Shown here: positions 7,006 through 14,681 of the stretch, piece after piece | Layout: each line of letters starts with the position of its first letter | Numbering within the stretch: the first letter of the stretch is position 1 | Assembly (NCBI GenBank): GCA_030592225.1 | Contig: JAUVJT010000031.1 | Location: 1-14,817 of the forward strand | Source of the DNA: Candidatus Stahliibacteriota bacterium | GTDB lineage: Bacteria > Hydrothermota > Tepidihabitantia > B3-TA06 | Direction of reading: 5' to 3' | DNA: 14,817 bases | Notes under the pieces: model-generated | What the model was told of the DNA's origin: nothing | Database searches by the model: none | What the model saw: only the letters and a program-made list of their open reading frames with translations | Translations under genes and position numbers: made by a program

Positions 7006-7959
7006 ATGATCTCATTTTTGGTGGTACTACTTCTGGCAGGAGTTGCGGCGCTGTTGTTTTTCGGCTTCAATCTGCAGCGTACGCTGGTCAAGCGGCAGGC
7101 CCCGGGCGAGGTTCCCAAGGGCCGCAAGCGCCTCAAGCCCATTGCCTACGTTCTGGGCGGAGCAGGGCTGTTCTTTTTGGCCGCAATCATCAGCTTCATC
7201 CGGGTGGTTCCGGTGGGGCACGCGCTGGTTATCTTCTGGATAATCCCCAAGACCTACTCGGTGGCGCGCGAGGGCATCAACTTCATTCCGCCCGTCATCA
7301 CCCAGACCTCGCTTTACGACCTGCGCCGGGTGGACTACACTATGTCCTCGGCTGCTGAAGAAGGCAGGCGCAAGGGTACCGACGACGCGCTGTGGGCGCC
7401 GACCAGCGAAGGTCTGCAGGTGGGGCTGGACCTTACCGTGTGGTACCGGCTGAACGCCGATAAGGTGTTCGACATCCATCGTCTCATCGGCCCGGATTTT
7501 GAGGAAAAGGTGGTGCGCCCCGCCGTCCGCTCCAACGTGCGAATGACCATGTCCGCTTACAGTGTCATGGATATCTACTCCAAGAAACGAGAGACTATCC
7601 AGAGCGAGATTGAGCGCCGGCTCAAAAAACAGCTCGAACCCGACGGAATCATCCTCGAAGGCGTGGCCATCCGCAACGTGACGTTCACCCAGGAGTTCGC
7701 CAAGTCGGTGGAAGAAAAGCAGATTGCCCAGCAAAAGGCCCAGAAGATGGAGTACGTGCTGCAAGAGGAACGCAAGGAAGCCGAACGCAAGGAGATCGAA
7801 GCGGGTGGTAAAGCCAAGGCCATCGCTATCGTGTCCCGCGAGCTTCGCGCCAACCCCTACTACATCAAGTACTTGTACGTGGACAAGATCGCCGACGACG
7901 TTAAGGTCATCGTTTCCGACCAGGCCACCATCATGGATCTGAAGGGGTTAGTACCTTAA
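7006..7959 (+). CDS. SPFH/Band 7 (prohibitin-like) membrane protein
   Basis: The product has 317 residues. It carries two hydrophobic segments (about 3-21 and 45-66), an SPFH/Band 7 domain (about 66-230, with VPVGHALVIFWIIP, LDLTVWYRLN and EGVAIRNVTFTQEFAKSVEEKQIAQQ as landmarks), then a charged, Ala/Glu/Lys-rich coiled coil (about 230-270) and a short tail. Proteins of this class (prohibitin, HflK/HflC, stomatin) form membrane-anchored oligomeric rings that organise membrane microdomains or regulate proteases such as FtsH. Two membrane spans before the SPFH domain instead of one is a slight departure from HflK/HflC. No NfeD-like or protease partner is adjacent. AAGGAGGA lies 5 nt before the ATG. 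Confidence 0.88.
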   Translation: MISFLVVLLLAGVAALLFFGFNLQRTLVKRQAPGEVPKGRKRLKPIAYVLGGAGLFFLAAIISFIRVVPVGHALVIFWIIPKTYSVAREGINFIPPVITQTSLYDLRRVDYTMSSAAEEGRRKGTDDALWAPTSEGLQVGLDLTVWYRLNADKVFDIHRLIGPDFEEKVVRPAVRSNVRMTMSAYSVMDIYSKKRETIQSEIERRLKKQLEPDGIILEGVAIRNVTFTQEFAKSVEEKQIAQQKAQKMEYVLQEERKEAERKEIEAGGKAKAIAIVSRELRANPYYIKYLYVDKIADDVKVIVSDQATIMDLKGLVP

Positions 7960-8075
7960 CCCCCGTAACACCCGCAACGTACCTTTTCTTGGACTGCCGG
8001 GCTTTTTCCAGATGATGTCCCAGGTTATGGCTGAGGTTTATTCCACGCATCGTCCTGATGATTCAGAGACCGAAG

Positions 8076-8150
8076 GAGGAGTTACTGGAGGAGGAGTTAC
8101 TGGAGGAAGTGTTACGGGAGGAAGTGTTGCGGGAGGAGGTGTTACGGGTG
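8076..8150 (+). repeat. Five 15-bp tandem repeats leading into recF
   Basis: The units lie at 8076-8090, 8091-8105, 8106-8120, 8121-8135 and 8136-8150. The first two are identical (GAGGAGTTACTGGAG); the last three are variants of GAAGTGTTACGGGAG. Each junction recreates GGAGGA, a Shine-Dalgarno-like string. The period is a multiple of three and the array is open in the recF frame, where it would read EELLE or EVLRE pentapeptides. The last unit ends in the GTG chosen as the recF start. Confidence 0.85.
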
Positions 8151-9233
8151 TGGTTGTCTGAGGTTTCCATATCCGGCTTCCGCAACCTTGCCTCCCAGAC
8201 CCTGGGGTTTGATCCTAAGGCGAACCTTATCTTTGGACCTAACGGCTCGGGCAAGACCAACCTGTTGGAGTCAATCGCAGTGCTTGCCGCCGGGCGCAGC
8301 TTTCGCACCTTTCAGGACGACCAGCTTCTCGCATTCGACGCCCCCCACTTTCAAGTTGTCGGTAGGGCCCAAAGCGGAGTACGTCTTCAATCCGGAGAAT
8401 CCTCCCCTAAACCGAGAAAATATCTGGCTCGCGTGTACTTTTCGCCTGCGGAGCGCAAGCACTATTTTCTTGATAAGCATGAGGTTCCCAAGCGTTCGCT
8501 TTACGCGGGTTGGCTGCCCATTACGGTTTTTTTGCTCGACGATCGTCGGCTGGTTGCCGGTCCTCCTGCCCAGCGCAGGGCATTTGCCGATGACGCGGTG
8601 GGCAAGGTATCGCGCACCTACCGCTTCGTGCTCTCCGAGTTTCGCCGGGTGCTTGCCCAGCGCAACGCCTTGCTTCGCCGGAGGGGGAAAGACGACGAGC
8701 TGGCGGTATGGGAAAAGCGTCTGGCCGAGCAGGCGAAAGAGGTCAGCCAGCGCAGGAATGCCTACTGGAAGGATTTTGCGCCCAATTTCGAGCGGATGAG
8801 CCGCCGATTCCTGCCCGCCGACGAGATTGCCCTGCAGTATCACCCAAATGTCAGGGAAGGTGATGACTATCGTGATATCCTTGCTTGCTCCAGACAGACG
8901 GAGCGTCGCATGGGATTCACCTGCCGCGGTCCGCACCGCGATGATTTTCGCATCCTCCTCAACTCGCGTTCCTTACGCGCGTTCGGTTCCTACGGGCAGC
9001 AGCGCTTGGTCGCGCTCGCCCTTTCACTGGCCGAAGCCGAAACGGCCCTGGCCGCGGGTCGAAAACCGGTCTATCTCATGGACGACGTGGCCGCAGAGCT
9101 TGACGATGCCAACGCACGTCAGCTTTTTAATCTCATCGGCTCCAAAGGACAATTATTCTACGCCTCGGCTCGCCCCCCCGCGGTGGAAGGAAGACGTTTT
9201 CATGTCAGGCAAGGCAAGATCAGGCAAGTTTGA
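8148..9233 (+). CDS. recF: DNA replication and repair protein RecF
   Basis: RecF is an SMC-like ATPase that with RecO and RecR loads RecA at single-strand gaps. With the GTG at 8148 the protein has 361 residues, the normal length. It begins with the family signature SISGFRNL, carries Walker A GPNGSGKT (30-37) followed by NLLES and GRSFR, the ABC signature GSYGQQR (280-286), and Walker B YLMDD (308-312/313) followed by the D-loop AELDD. AGGAGG at 8134-8139 sits 8 nt before this GTG. An upstream in-frame ATG at 8058 would add 30 residues encoded by the 15-bp repeats, but it has no ribosome binding site and family members lack such an extension. The 3' end overlaps dciA by 32 nt. The usual neighbours dnaA and dnaN are not upstream here. 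Confidence 0.93.
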   Translation: MWLSEVSISGFRNLASQTLGFDPKANLIFGPNGSGKTNLLESIAVLAAGRSFRTFQDDQLLAFDAPHFQVVGRAQSGVRLQSGESSPKPRKYLARVYFSPAERKHYFLDKHEVPKRSLYAGWLPITVFLLDDRRLVAGPPAQRRAFADDAVGKVSRTYRFVLSEFRRVLAQRNALLRRRGKDDELAVWEKRLAEQAKEVSQRRNAYWKDFAPNFERMSRRFLPADEIALQYHPNVREGDDYRDILACSRQTERRMGFTCRGPHRDDFRILLNSRSLRAFGSYGQQRLVALALSLAEAETALAAGRKPVYLMDDVAAELDDANARQLFNLIGSKGQLFYASARPPAVEGRRFHVRQGKIRQV

Positions 9234-9552
9234 GTCGCTTGGCCAGGCCGCTCAGCGGGTCGCAAAAGGCAGGCTGGGCAGAAGGCTTGCCGAGTACGAT
9301 GCGGTTAAGGTCTGGCCCCAGGCTGCAGGGGAGAAGATCGCTAAACGGTGTGTTGCATTGGGCATAAAATCGGGTATACTACACGTCTCGGTACCCACAA
9401 GCGTATGGCTTACCGAGCTTAGCGCCTTAAAACAGACGCTTATCCGCAACATAAACAAGTGTTTGGGACAGGAGGTAGTGAAGGGGATCAAATTTCAAGT
9501 TGGAGTCTCAGGTGCTCGAAACGCTAAGAGAAAAGACAATAAGAGGAAATGA
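9202..9552 (+). CDS. dciA: DciA/DUF721 family protein, predicted DnaB helicase loader
   Basis: The 116-residue product has the DUF721 core: an N-terminal SLGQAAQRVAK segment, AVKVWPQAAGEKIAKRC, then ILHVSVPTSVWLTELSALKQTLIRNINKCLG and VVKGIKFQVG, followed by a basic, lysine/arginine-rich tail. DciA is the ancestral bacterial loader of the replicative helicase DnaB; a KH-like fold is typical. Its place between recF and gyrB is common in bacteria. The ATG at 9202 lies within the end of recF with AGGAAG 8 nt upstream, so translation is probably coupled. The stop TGA overlaps the gyrB start (ATGATG). Confidence 0.85.
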   Translation: MSGKARSGKFESLGQAAQRVAKGRLGRRLAEYDAVKVWPQAAGEKIAKRCVALGIKSGILHVSVPTSVWLTELSALKQTLIRNINKCLGQEVVKGIKFQVGVSGARNAKRKDNKRK

Positions 9553-11471
9553 TGGCTGATCGCTACGATGCTTCACAAATACAGGTATTAAAGGGACTTG
9601 AAGGTGTTCGCCGGCGTCCGGCCATGTACATTGGCGACCTGGGCATGCGCGGCCTGCATCACCTGGTGGTGGAGATACTCGACAACTCAATAGACGAGGC
9701 GATGGCGGGTGTGTGCCGCAATATTACCATAACCTTGCTTGAATCCAACAAGATATGTATAGAAGATGACGGCCGGGGCATTCCCCCTGACAAACATCCC
9801 GAACTGGGTATATCCGGGCTTGAGGTGGTGATGACGGTTCTTCACGCCGGGGCAAAGTTCTCGGGCAAGACCTACGCCATCTCCGGCGGCCTGCACGGGG
9901 TGGGCTCCTCGGTGGTCAACGCTTTATCCGAATGGCTCGAGGTCGAGGTTCGCCGCGACGGCAAGATATACCGGCAGTCCTACAAGCAGGGACTGTCCCA
10001 GGGTCAGATGCAGATCACCGATGCACCCAAGAGCCAGGCAGGCAAGACAGGCACCAAAACCACGTTTATCCCCGATCCGGAAATATTCAAGCGCACCGAC
10101 TTCAATTTGGATATCATCACAACCCGGGTTCGTGAGGTGGCTTACCTTAACCCGGAGCTTTCCATCAAACTCGTTGATGCAATCAAGGGCACCGAGCAGG
10201 TATTCTGCTTCAAACGGGGGATCGTGGACTTTCTGGCCTATCTCGATCAGGGGCGCACCAGGTTTCACAAGCCTCTCTACGTCAAGGATTCGCGCAACGG
10301 GATAGAGGTTGAGGTCGCCGTCGAGTACACCGACGGCTTTTCGGAAAACATCGTCACTTTCGTCAACACCATCAACACCCACGAAGGGGGAACGCACCTC
10401 GTGGGATTTAAGTCCGCGCTTACCAAGACCTTAAACGAAGCGGTACGTAAATCCAAGGCTAACTCCAACAAGGCCAAAAAGACCCTGGACCTTACCGGCG
10501 AGGACGTACGCGAGGGGCTGACCGCGGTGCTCTCGGTGCGCATGCGCAATCCCCAGTTTGAGGGACAGACCAAAACCAAGCTGGGCAACAGCGAGGTCAG
10601 GGGAATCGTTGAATCCATCATGGGCGAGGGGCTTTCCCGTCACTTCGACGAGCAGCCGCGCATACTTAACCTTATCCTTCAGAAGGCCACTGCGGCGGCG
10701 CGCTCCCGTGAGGCGGCGCGCAAGGCGCGCGACATCGAACGCAAGAAAAGCCTGCTGTCTTCAGAAACCCTGCCCGGCAAGCTGGCCGACTGCTCCTCCG
10801 ATAACCCCGAGGAGTGCGAGCTGTTCATAGTTGAGGGCAACTCGGCGGGCGGCTCGGCAAAGCAGGGGCGCGACCGGTTGTTTCAGGCGGTGTTGGCCCT
10901 GCGAGGCAAGATACTCAACGTGGAAAAGTCGGGCCTCAATAAAATACTTGCCAACAAGGAAATCAAGGCCATTATCTCCTCGGTGGGTACCGGGTTCGGG
11001 GACGACAGCTTTGATCCGTCCCGGGTTCGCTACTCCAAGATAGTAATAATGGCCGATGCGGACGTGGACGGCTCGCACATCCGCACCCTTCTGTTGACCC
11101 TGTTCTACCGTTACATGCGCGAGCTCATCGAGAACGGGATGATCTACATTGCCCAGCCCCCACTTTACCGGGTCAAAAAGGGCAAGAAAGCGACCTACCT
11201 TTTCTCCGAAGAGGAGCTTGAGGAGTTCCGCAAGAGCGCCTCGCACCCCGAACGTCTGGAGGTGCAGCGATTCAAGGGACTGGGTGAGATGAATCCGGAT
11301 CAGTTGTGGGAGACCACCATGAATCCGGAAAAGCGTATCCTAAAGAAAGTCAGCGTGGCCGATGCGGCCGAGGCCCACCGGGTTTTTTCGGTTCTCATGG
11401 GTTCGGAAGTGGAACCGCGCAGGGAATTTATCGAGGCTAACGCGCAGTTTGTCGAAAATCTGGACATTTAG
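9549..11471 (+). CDS. gyrB: DNA gyrase subunit B
   Basis: GyrB is the ATPase subunit of the type IIA topoisomerase that introduces negative supercoils with GyrA. The 640-residue protein shows a GHKL ATPase domain with VEILDNSIDEAMAG (41-54, catalytic Glu42), EDDGRGIPPD (72-81), the ATP lid GGLHGVGSSVVNALS (113-127) and the QTK loop GQTKTKLGN (339-347). The TOPRIM domain has IVEGNSAGGSAKQGRD (427-442, Glu429) and the metal-binding DADVDGSH (503-510), and the C-terminal RFKGLGEMNP is present. The length is that of short GyrB forms without the E. coli-type insertion. ParE cannot be excluded by motif alone, but the recF-dciA context supports GyrB. Two adjacent ATGs exist (9549 and 9552); AAGAGG at 9541-9546 is better spaced for the second, so the true start may be 3 nt later. 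Confidence 0.93.
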   Translation: MMADRYDASQIQVLKGLEGVRRRPAMYIGDLGMRGLHHLVVEILDNSIDEAMAGVCRNITITLLESNKICIEDDGRGIPPDKHPELGISGLEVVMTVLHAGAKFSGKTYAISGGLHGVGSSVVNALSEWLEVEVRRDGKIYRQSYKQGLSQGQMQITDAPKSQAGKTGTKTTFIPDPEIFKRTDFNLDIITTRVREVAYLNPELSIKLVDAIKGTEQVFCFKRGIVDFLAYLDQGRTRFHKPLYVKDSRNGIEVEVAVEYTDGFSENIVTFVNTINTHEGGTHLVGFKSALTKTLNEAVRKSKANSNKAKKTLDLTGEDVREGLTAVLSVRMRNPQFEGQTKTKLGNSEVRGIVESIMGEGLSRHFDEQPRILNLILQKATAAARSREAARKARDIERKKSLLSSETLPGKLADCSSDNPEECELFIVEGNSAGGSAKQGRDRLFQAVLALRGKILNVEKSGLNKILANKEIKAIISSVGTGFGDDSFDPSRVRYSKIVIMADADVDGSHIRTLLLTLFYRYMRELIENGMIYIAQPPLYRVKKGKKATYLFSEEELEEFRKSASHPERLEVQRFKGLGEMNPDQLWETTMNPEKRILKKVSVADAAEAHRVFSVLMGSEVEPRREFIEANAQFVENLDI

Positions 11472-11486
11472 CGTTCAGGAGGATTT

Positions 11487-12557
11487 GTGAATAGACACGA
11501 GTTATTTACCGAATTAACCGAGGCCTTTGGCCCTTCCGGCTACGAAGGGGACGTACGCAAGATAATGAAGCGGCACCTTTCCGCTACCACTCAGGTGAGC
11601 ACCGACCGCCTGGGTTCGATTGTGGGATATCATGAAGGCGACCCTGACGGTCCCAAGGTGCTTATTGCCGGACACATGGACGAGGTGGGGTTCATGGTTA
11701 AAAAAGTTACCAAGAAAGGTTATATTCGCTTCCTGCCTATAGGCGGGTGGTGGCCGCAGGTGCTTCCCAGTCAGCGGGTGCTGATCCGCACCCGTAAGGG
11801 AGAGTTTGAAGGCATCATCGGCTCCAAGCCCCCTCATGCCATGAAGGAAGCCGATCGCAAGAAGCCGCTCGAGATTGAAAACCTGTTTATCGACATAGGC
11901 GTGGTCGGGGACAAGGGAGCTGCCGATATAGACGCCAGGCCCGGCGATCCCATAGTGCCCATCGGTAATTTTCGCAAGCTCCAGAACGGGGTACTGGCCG
12001 CTAAGGCATGGGATAACCGGATAGGGTGCGCGGTGGTGATTGAAGCCGCCCGGGACCTGACCGGCGATTTGGCCAAACACCCCAACCGCCTCTATCTTGC
12101 GGGAACGGTACAGGAAGAGGTTGGACTCCGCGGAGCCAAGACACTTGCCGGATTGATTAAGCCGGACATAGCCTTTGCGGTTGACGTGTCGCTTGCCCAC
12201 GACATACCGGATAGCGAAGCCGATGATGTCGAAAAATTCGGCGCGGGAGCCGCGGTGCTGGTTCATGACTCAACCATGATTCCTAACGTCGCTCTCCGCG
12301 ATTTCGTGTGTGAAGTGGCGGAGGAAGAAGGTATTAACCATCACCTTACTTCCCTGCGCGGAGGCTACGACTCCGGCGCCATCCACGTCTACCAGGACGG
12401 GGTCCCCTCGCTGGCGTTGGGACTGCCTTCCCGGTATATCCACTCTCATGCATCGATCATTTACGAAGAAGATTACGTAGCGCTCCTTAACTTGGTGAAG
12501 GCTTTGATTAAGCGTATGGACTCAGCAAAGCTCGCCGAGATAACGAAATTTGCCTGA
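11487..12557 (+). CDS. M42 family metallo-aminopeptidase
   Basis: The 356-residue protein matches the M42 family (TET-type aminopeptidases, sometimes annotated endoglucanase M), cytosolic dinuclear zinc or cobalt enzymes that trim short peptides and assemble into dodecamers. Metal ligands and catalytic residues are visible: GHMDEVG (62-68, His63, Asp65), AWDNR (Asp176), VQEEVGLRGA (Glu210 as general base, Glu211), AVDVS (Asp233), and RYIHSHAS (His319). The signature GGYDSGAIHVYQDGVPSLALG precedes the last ligand. It starts at GTG 11487 with AGGAGG 4 nt upstream and 15 nt after gyrB, and ends 10 nt before the next gene. Substrate preference cannot be read from the sequence. Confidence 0.92.
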   Translation: MNRHELFTELTEAFGPSGYEGDVRKIMKRHLSATTQVSTDRLGSIVGYHEGDPDGPKVLIAGHMDEVGFMVKKVTKKGYIRFLPIGGWWPQVLPSQRVLIRTRKGEFEGIIGSKPPHAMKEADRKKPLEIENLFIDIGVVGDKGAADIDARPGDPIVPIGNFRKLQNGVLAAKAWDNRIGCAVVIEAARDLTGDLAKHPNRLYLAGTVQEEVGLRGAKTLAGLIKPDIAFAVDVSLAHDIPDSEADDVEKFGAGAAVLVHDSTMIPNVALRDFVCEVAEEEGINHHLTSLRGGYDSGAIHVYQDGVPSLALGLPSRYIHSHASIIYEEDYVALLNLVKALIKRMDSAKLAEITKFA

Positions 12558-12567
12558 AGGAGGTTTG

Positions 12568-14634
12568 ATGAGTGTTAACGATCCTGGCAGAATAAGAACT
12601 TTTGGATTTTTCGGGCACGGCGGTTCGGGTAAAACCACCCTGGCCGACGGGATACTTTTCTATGCAGGCGCCAACTCCAGGCAGGGCAAGGTTGATGCAG
12701 GCACCTCGGTGTTCGATTTCGATGACGAGGAGATCGAGCGCAAGAACAGCCTTAACCTTGCAGTTGCGTTCTGCGAGTACAACGACCATCTCTACACCAT
12801 GGTGGATACCCCGGGATATGCCGACTTTGCCGGCGAGATGATTTCCGGAGTGCGAGCGGTGGACGTCGGAATAGTAGTGGTTGACGCCGCCACTGGCATA
12901 GGGGTAGGCACCGAGATGAGCTGGAAACGCCTTGGCGAAGAACGCAAGGGTAAAGCGCTGTTCATCAACAAGCTGGCCAAGCCCGACACCGACTTCTCTT
13001 CAACCTTCAATCAGTTGACAGAAGCCTACGGGACCTCGGTTGCCCCGGTTTCCATTCCCATCGGGGCGGGTTCGGACCTGTCCGGCGTGATTTGCCTTCT
13101 TTCGGAAAAGGCATTCATCACCAAGGACGGGAAAACCGAGGCTCGCGACATCCCCGACGAAGCAAAGGCCGACTTCGAGTCATACAAAGAAAAACTTATC
13201 GAGGCGGTGGCCGAACTTGACGAATCCTTGCTCGAATCCTACCTTGAAGGCAACGTTCCCAACGCCGAGCAGCTGGCGCCGGTTATTCGCAAGGGCATAG
13301 TCGAAGGCACCCTCTTCCCCTTGTTCGCCGGCGACGCGCTTTCCATGACAGGCATTGGCTCCCTGCTGGACTTTATTCACGGCTTCTTCCCCTCTCCCCT
13401 GGAAATCCAGCCGGTGAAAGTCCGCGAGGGCGGCGAAGAATCTGAAATCACTCCCCAGGCTTCCGGCGAAACCGTGGCCTACGTGTTCAAGACCGTTTCC
13501 GACCCTCACCTCGGAGACCTGCTCTACACCCGTGTCTTCTCAGGAGAGATAGCGTCCGGCTCCAACCTCAAAAACACCGACAAGGACGCCTCGGAGCGTA
13601 TCGGCCAGATTCTTAGTCTGCAAGGCAGGGAGCGTAAAGACGCTTCCAAGCTCGTGCCCGGGATGATAGGCGGTCTGGTAAAGCTCAAGTCTACTCACAC
13701 CGGCGATACCCTGACCTCCAAGGCAGCAATCTCCATCGGTGCCCTGGAGTTCCCCAACCCACCCATCTCGATGGCCATCGTGCCCCAATCCAAGGGTGAC
13801 GAGGAAAAGGTCTCGGCCGCACTTTCCCGCCTGCATGACGAAGACCCAACCTTCACCTACCGCTTCGACCCTGAGCTTAAGCAGCAGGTTATTTCAGGCA
13901 TGGGTGAGCTTCACCTCGACGTCATACTCTCCAAGCTCAAGAAGAAGTACGGCGTCACCGTAGCCACTAAGAAGCCGCGCATAGCCTACCGCGAGACCAT
14001 TTCTGTCAAAGCTTCCGCCCAGGGTAAGCACAAGAAGCAGTCGGGCGGCCGCGGTCAGTTCGGCGACGTGTTTCTTAGATTGGAGCCTTCGTCTTCCGGT
14101 TCCGGCGTGGAGTTTGCCTCGGAGATATTTGGCGGCGCCGTACCGAAAAACTTCTTTCCGTCCGTTGAAAAGGGCGTGCTCGAGTTCGTATCCCATGGTT
14201 TTCTTGCAGGCTACAAGATGGTTGATTTCAAAATTGTCCTTTACGACGGAAGCTATCACACCGTGGATTCCTCCGAAATTGCCTTCAAACTGGCCGCCCA
14301 GATCGCGATGAAGGTAGCCTGCGATAAGGCCAAACCGGTGCTGTTGGAACCCATCCTTACCGTGGAAGTTACCGTTCCCGAAGAGTTTATGGGCGACGTC
14401 ATCGGCGACCTGAACTCCCGGCGCGGCAAGATTCAGGGCATGGACGCGGTGGGCCGCAACCAGGTGGTCAAAGCGGTTGTGCCCGAGGCCGAGATGTACA
14501 AGTACGCAACCACTCTCCGGTCGATCACCCAGGGACGCGGCTTCTTTACCGCCCGGTTTGACCACTACGAAGCGGTGCCTTCCGATATCTCGACAAAGGT
14601 TATTGAGGAAGCCAAGAAGGCAAAGGAAGAATAA
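12568..14634 (+). CDS. EF-G-like translation factor GTPase (EF-G2 type) with atypical G motifs
   Basis: The 688-residue protein has the full EF-G architecture. G1 is GHGGSGKT (16-23) rather than the AHIDAGKT of true EF-G. Switch I reads ERKNSLNLAVA (57-67). G3 is DTPGYADF (80-87), with Tyr84 where EF-G has the catalytic His. G4 is NKLA (134-137), where NKxD is expected. Domains II-V follow: GRGQFGDV opens domain IV and the domain IV tip DGSYHTVDSSEIAFKLAA is conserved, so ribosome binding in the A site is plausible. The G1 form and Tyr in G3 are typical of the EF-G-like paralogue group (Thermotoga TM1651, mycobacterial FusA2), whose role is poorly defined. The ATG at 12568 lies 4 nt after AAGGAGG; a TTG 18 nt upstream overlaps the previous gene and lacks its own site. 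Confidence 0.9.
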   Translation: MSVNDPGRIRTFGFFGHGGSGKTTLADGILFYAGANSRQGKVDAGTSVFDFDDEEIERKNSLNLAVAFCEYNDHLYTMVDTPGYADFAGEMISGVRAVDVGIVVVDAATGIGVGTEMSWKRLGEERKGKALFINKLAKPDTDFSSTFNQLTEAYGTSVAPVSIPIGAGSDLSGVICLLSEKAFITKDGKTEARDIPDEAKADFESYKEKLIEAVAELDESLLESYLEGNVPNAEQLAPVIRKGIVEGTLFPLFAGDALSMTGIGSLLDFIHGFFPSPLEIQPVKVREGGEESEITPQASGETVAYVFKTVSDPHLGDLLYTRVFSGEIASGSNLKNTDKDASERIGQILSLQGRERKDASKLVPGMIGGLVKLKSTHTGDTLTSKAAISIGALEFPNPPISMAIVPQSKGDEEKVSAALSRLHDEDPTFTYRFDPELKQQVISGMGELHLDVILSKLKKKYGVTVATKKPRIAYRETISVKASAQGKHKKQSGGRGQFGDVFLRLEPSSSGSGVEFASEIFGGAVPKNFFPSVEKGVLEFVSHGFLAGYKMVDFKIVLYDGSYHTVDSSEIAFKLAAQIAMKVACDKAKPVLLEPILTVEVTVPEEFMGDVIGDLNSRRGKIQGMDAVGRNQVVKAVVPEAEMYKYATTLRSITQGRGFFTARFDHYEAVPSDISTKVIEEAKKAKEE

Positions 14635-14644
14635 GTAATTGCTC

Positions 14645-14666
14645 CTTTTGACCTGACGGTCAAAAG
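14645..14666. terminator. Perfect 9-bp palindrome after the EF-G-like gene, possible terminator
   Basis: CTTTTGACC (14645-14653) and GGTCAAAAG (14658-14666) flank a TGAC loop, 10 nt past the stop codon. The position fits a terminator for the recF-to-EF-G transcript. The 3' arm ends in AAAAG and no T-run follows on the plus strand, so read rightward the stem is weak as an intrinsic terminator. The same 9-mer occurs three times in the array at 6729-6772. Confidence 0.45.
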
Positions 14667-14681
14667 ATCGCAGAACGAACC

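Noticed and set aside
7027..7764. 245-codon minus-strand frame opposite the SPFH gene
   Set aside because: It is a high-GC shadow of a clear SPFH domain; the product is low-complexity and unrecognisable.
8058..8147. Upstream ATG start for recF adding 30 residues
   Set aside because: There is no Shine-Dalgarno before 8058, the extra residues are encoded by tandem repeats, and the GTG at 8148 gives the normal RecF length. Kept as an alternative only.
8827..9201. N-terminal extension of the DciA frame back to 8827
   Set aside because: This stretch overlaps the conserved RecF C-terminal domain in another frame and has no DUF721 resemblance; the family core begins after 9202.
12550..12567. TTG start six codons upstream for the EF-G-like protein
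   Set aside because: It overlaps the M42 stop, has no ribosome binding site of its own, and AAGGAGG is correctly placed for the ATG at 12568.
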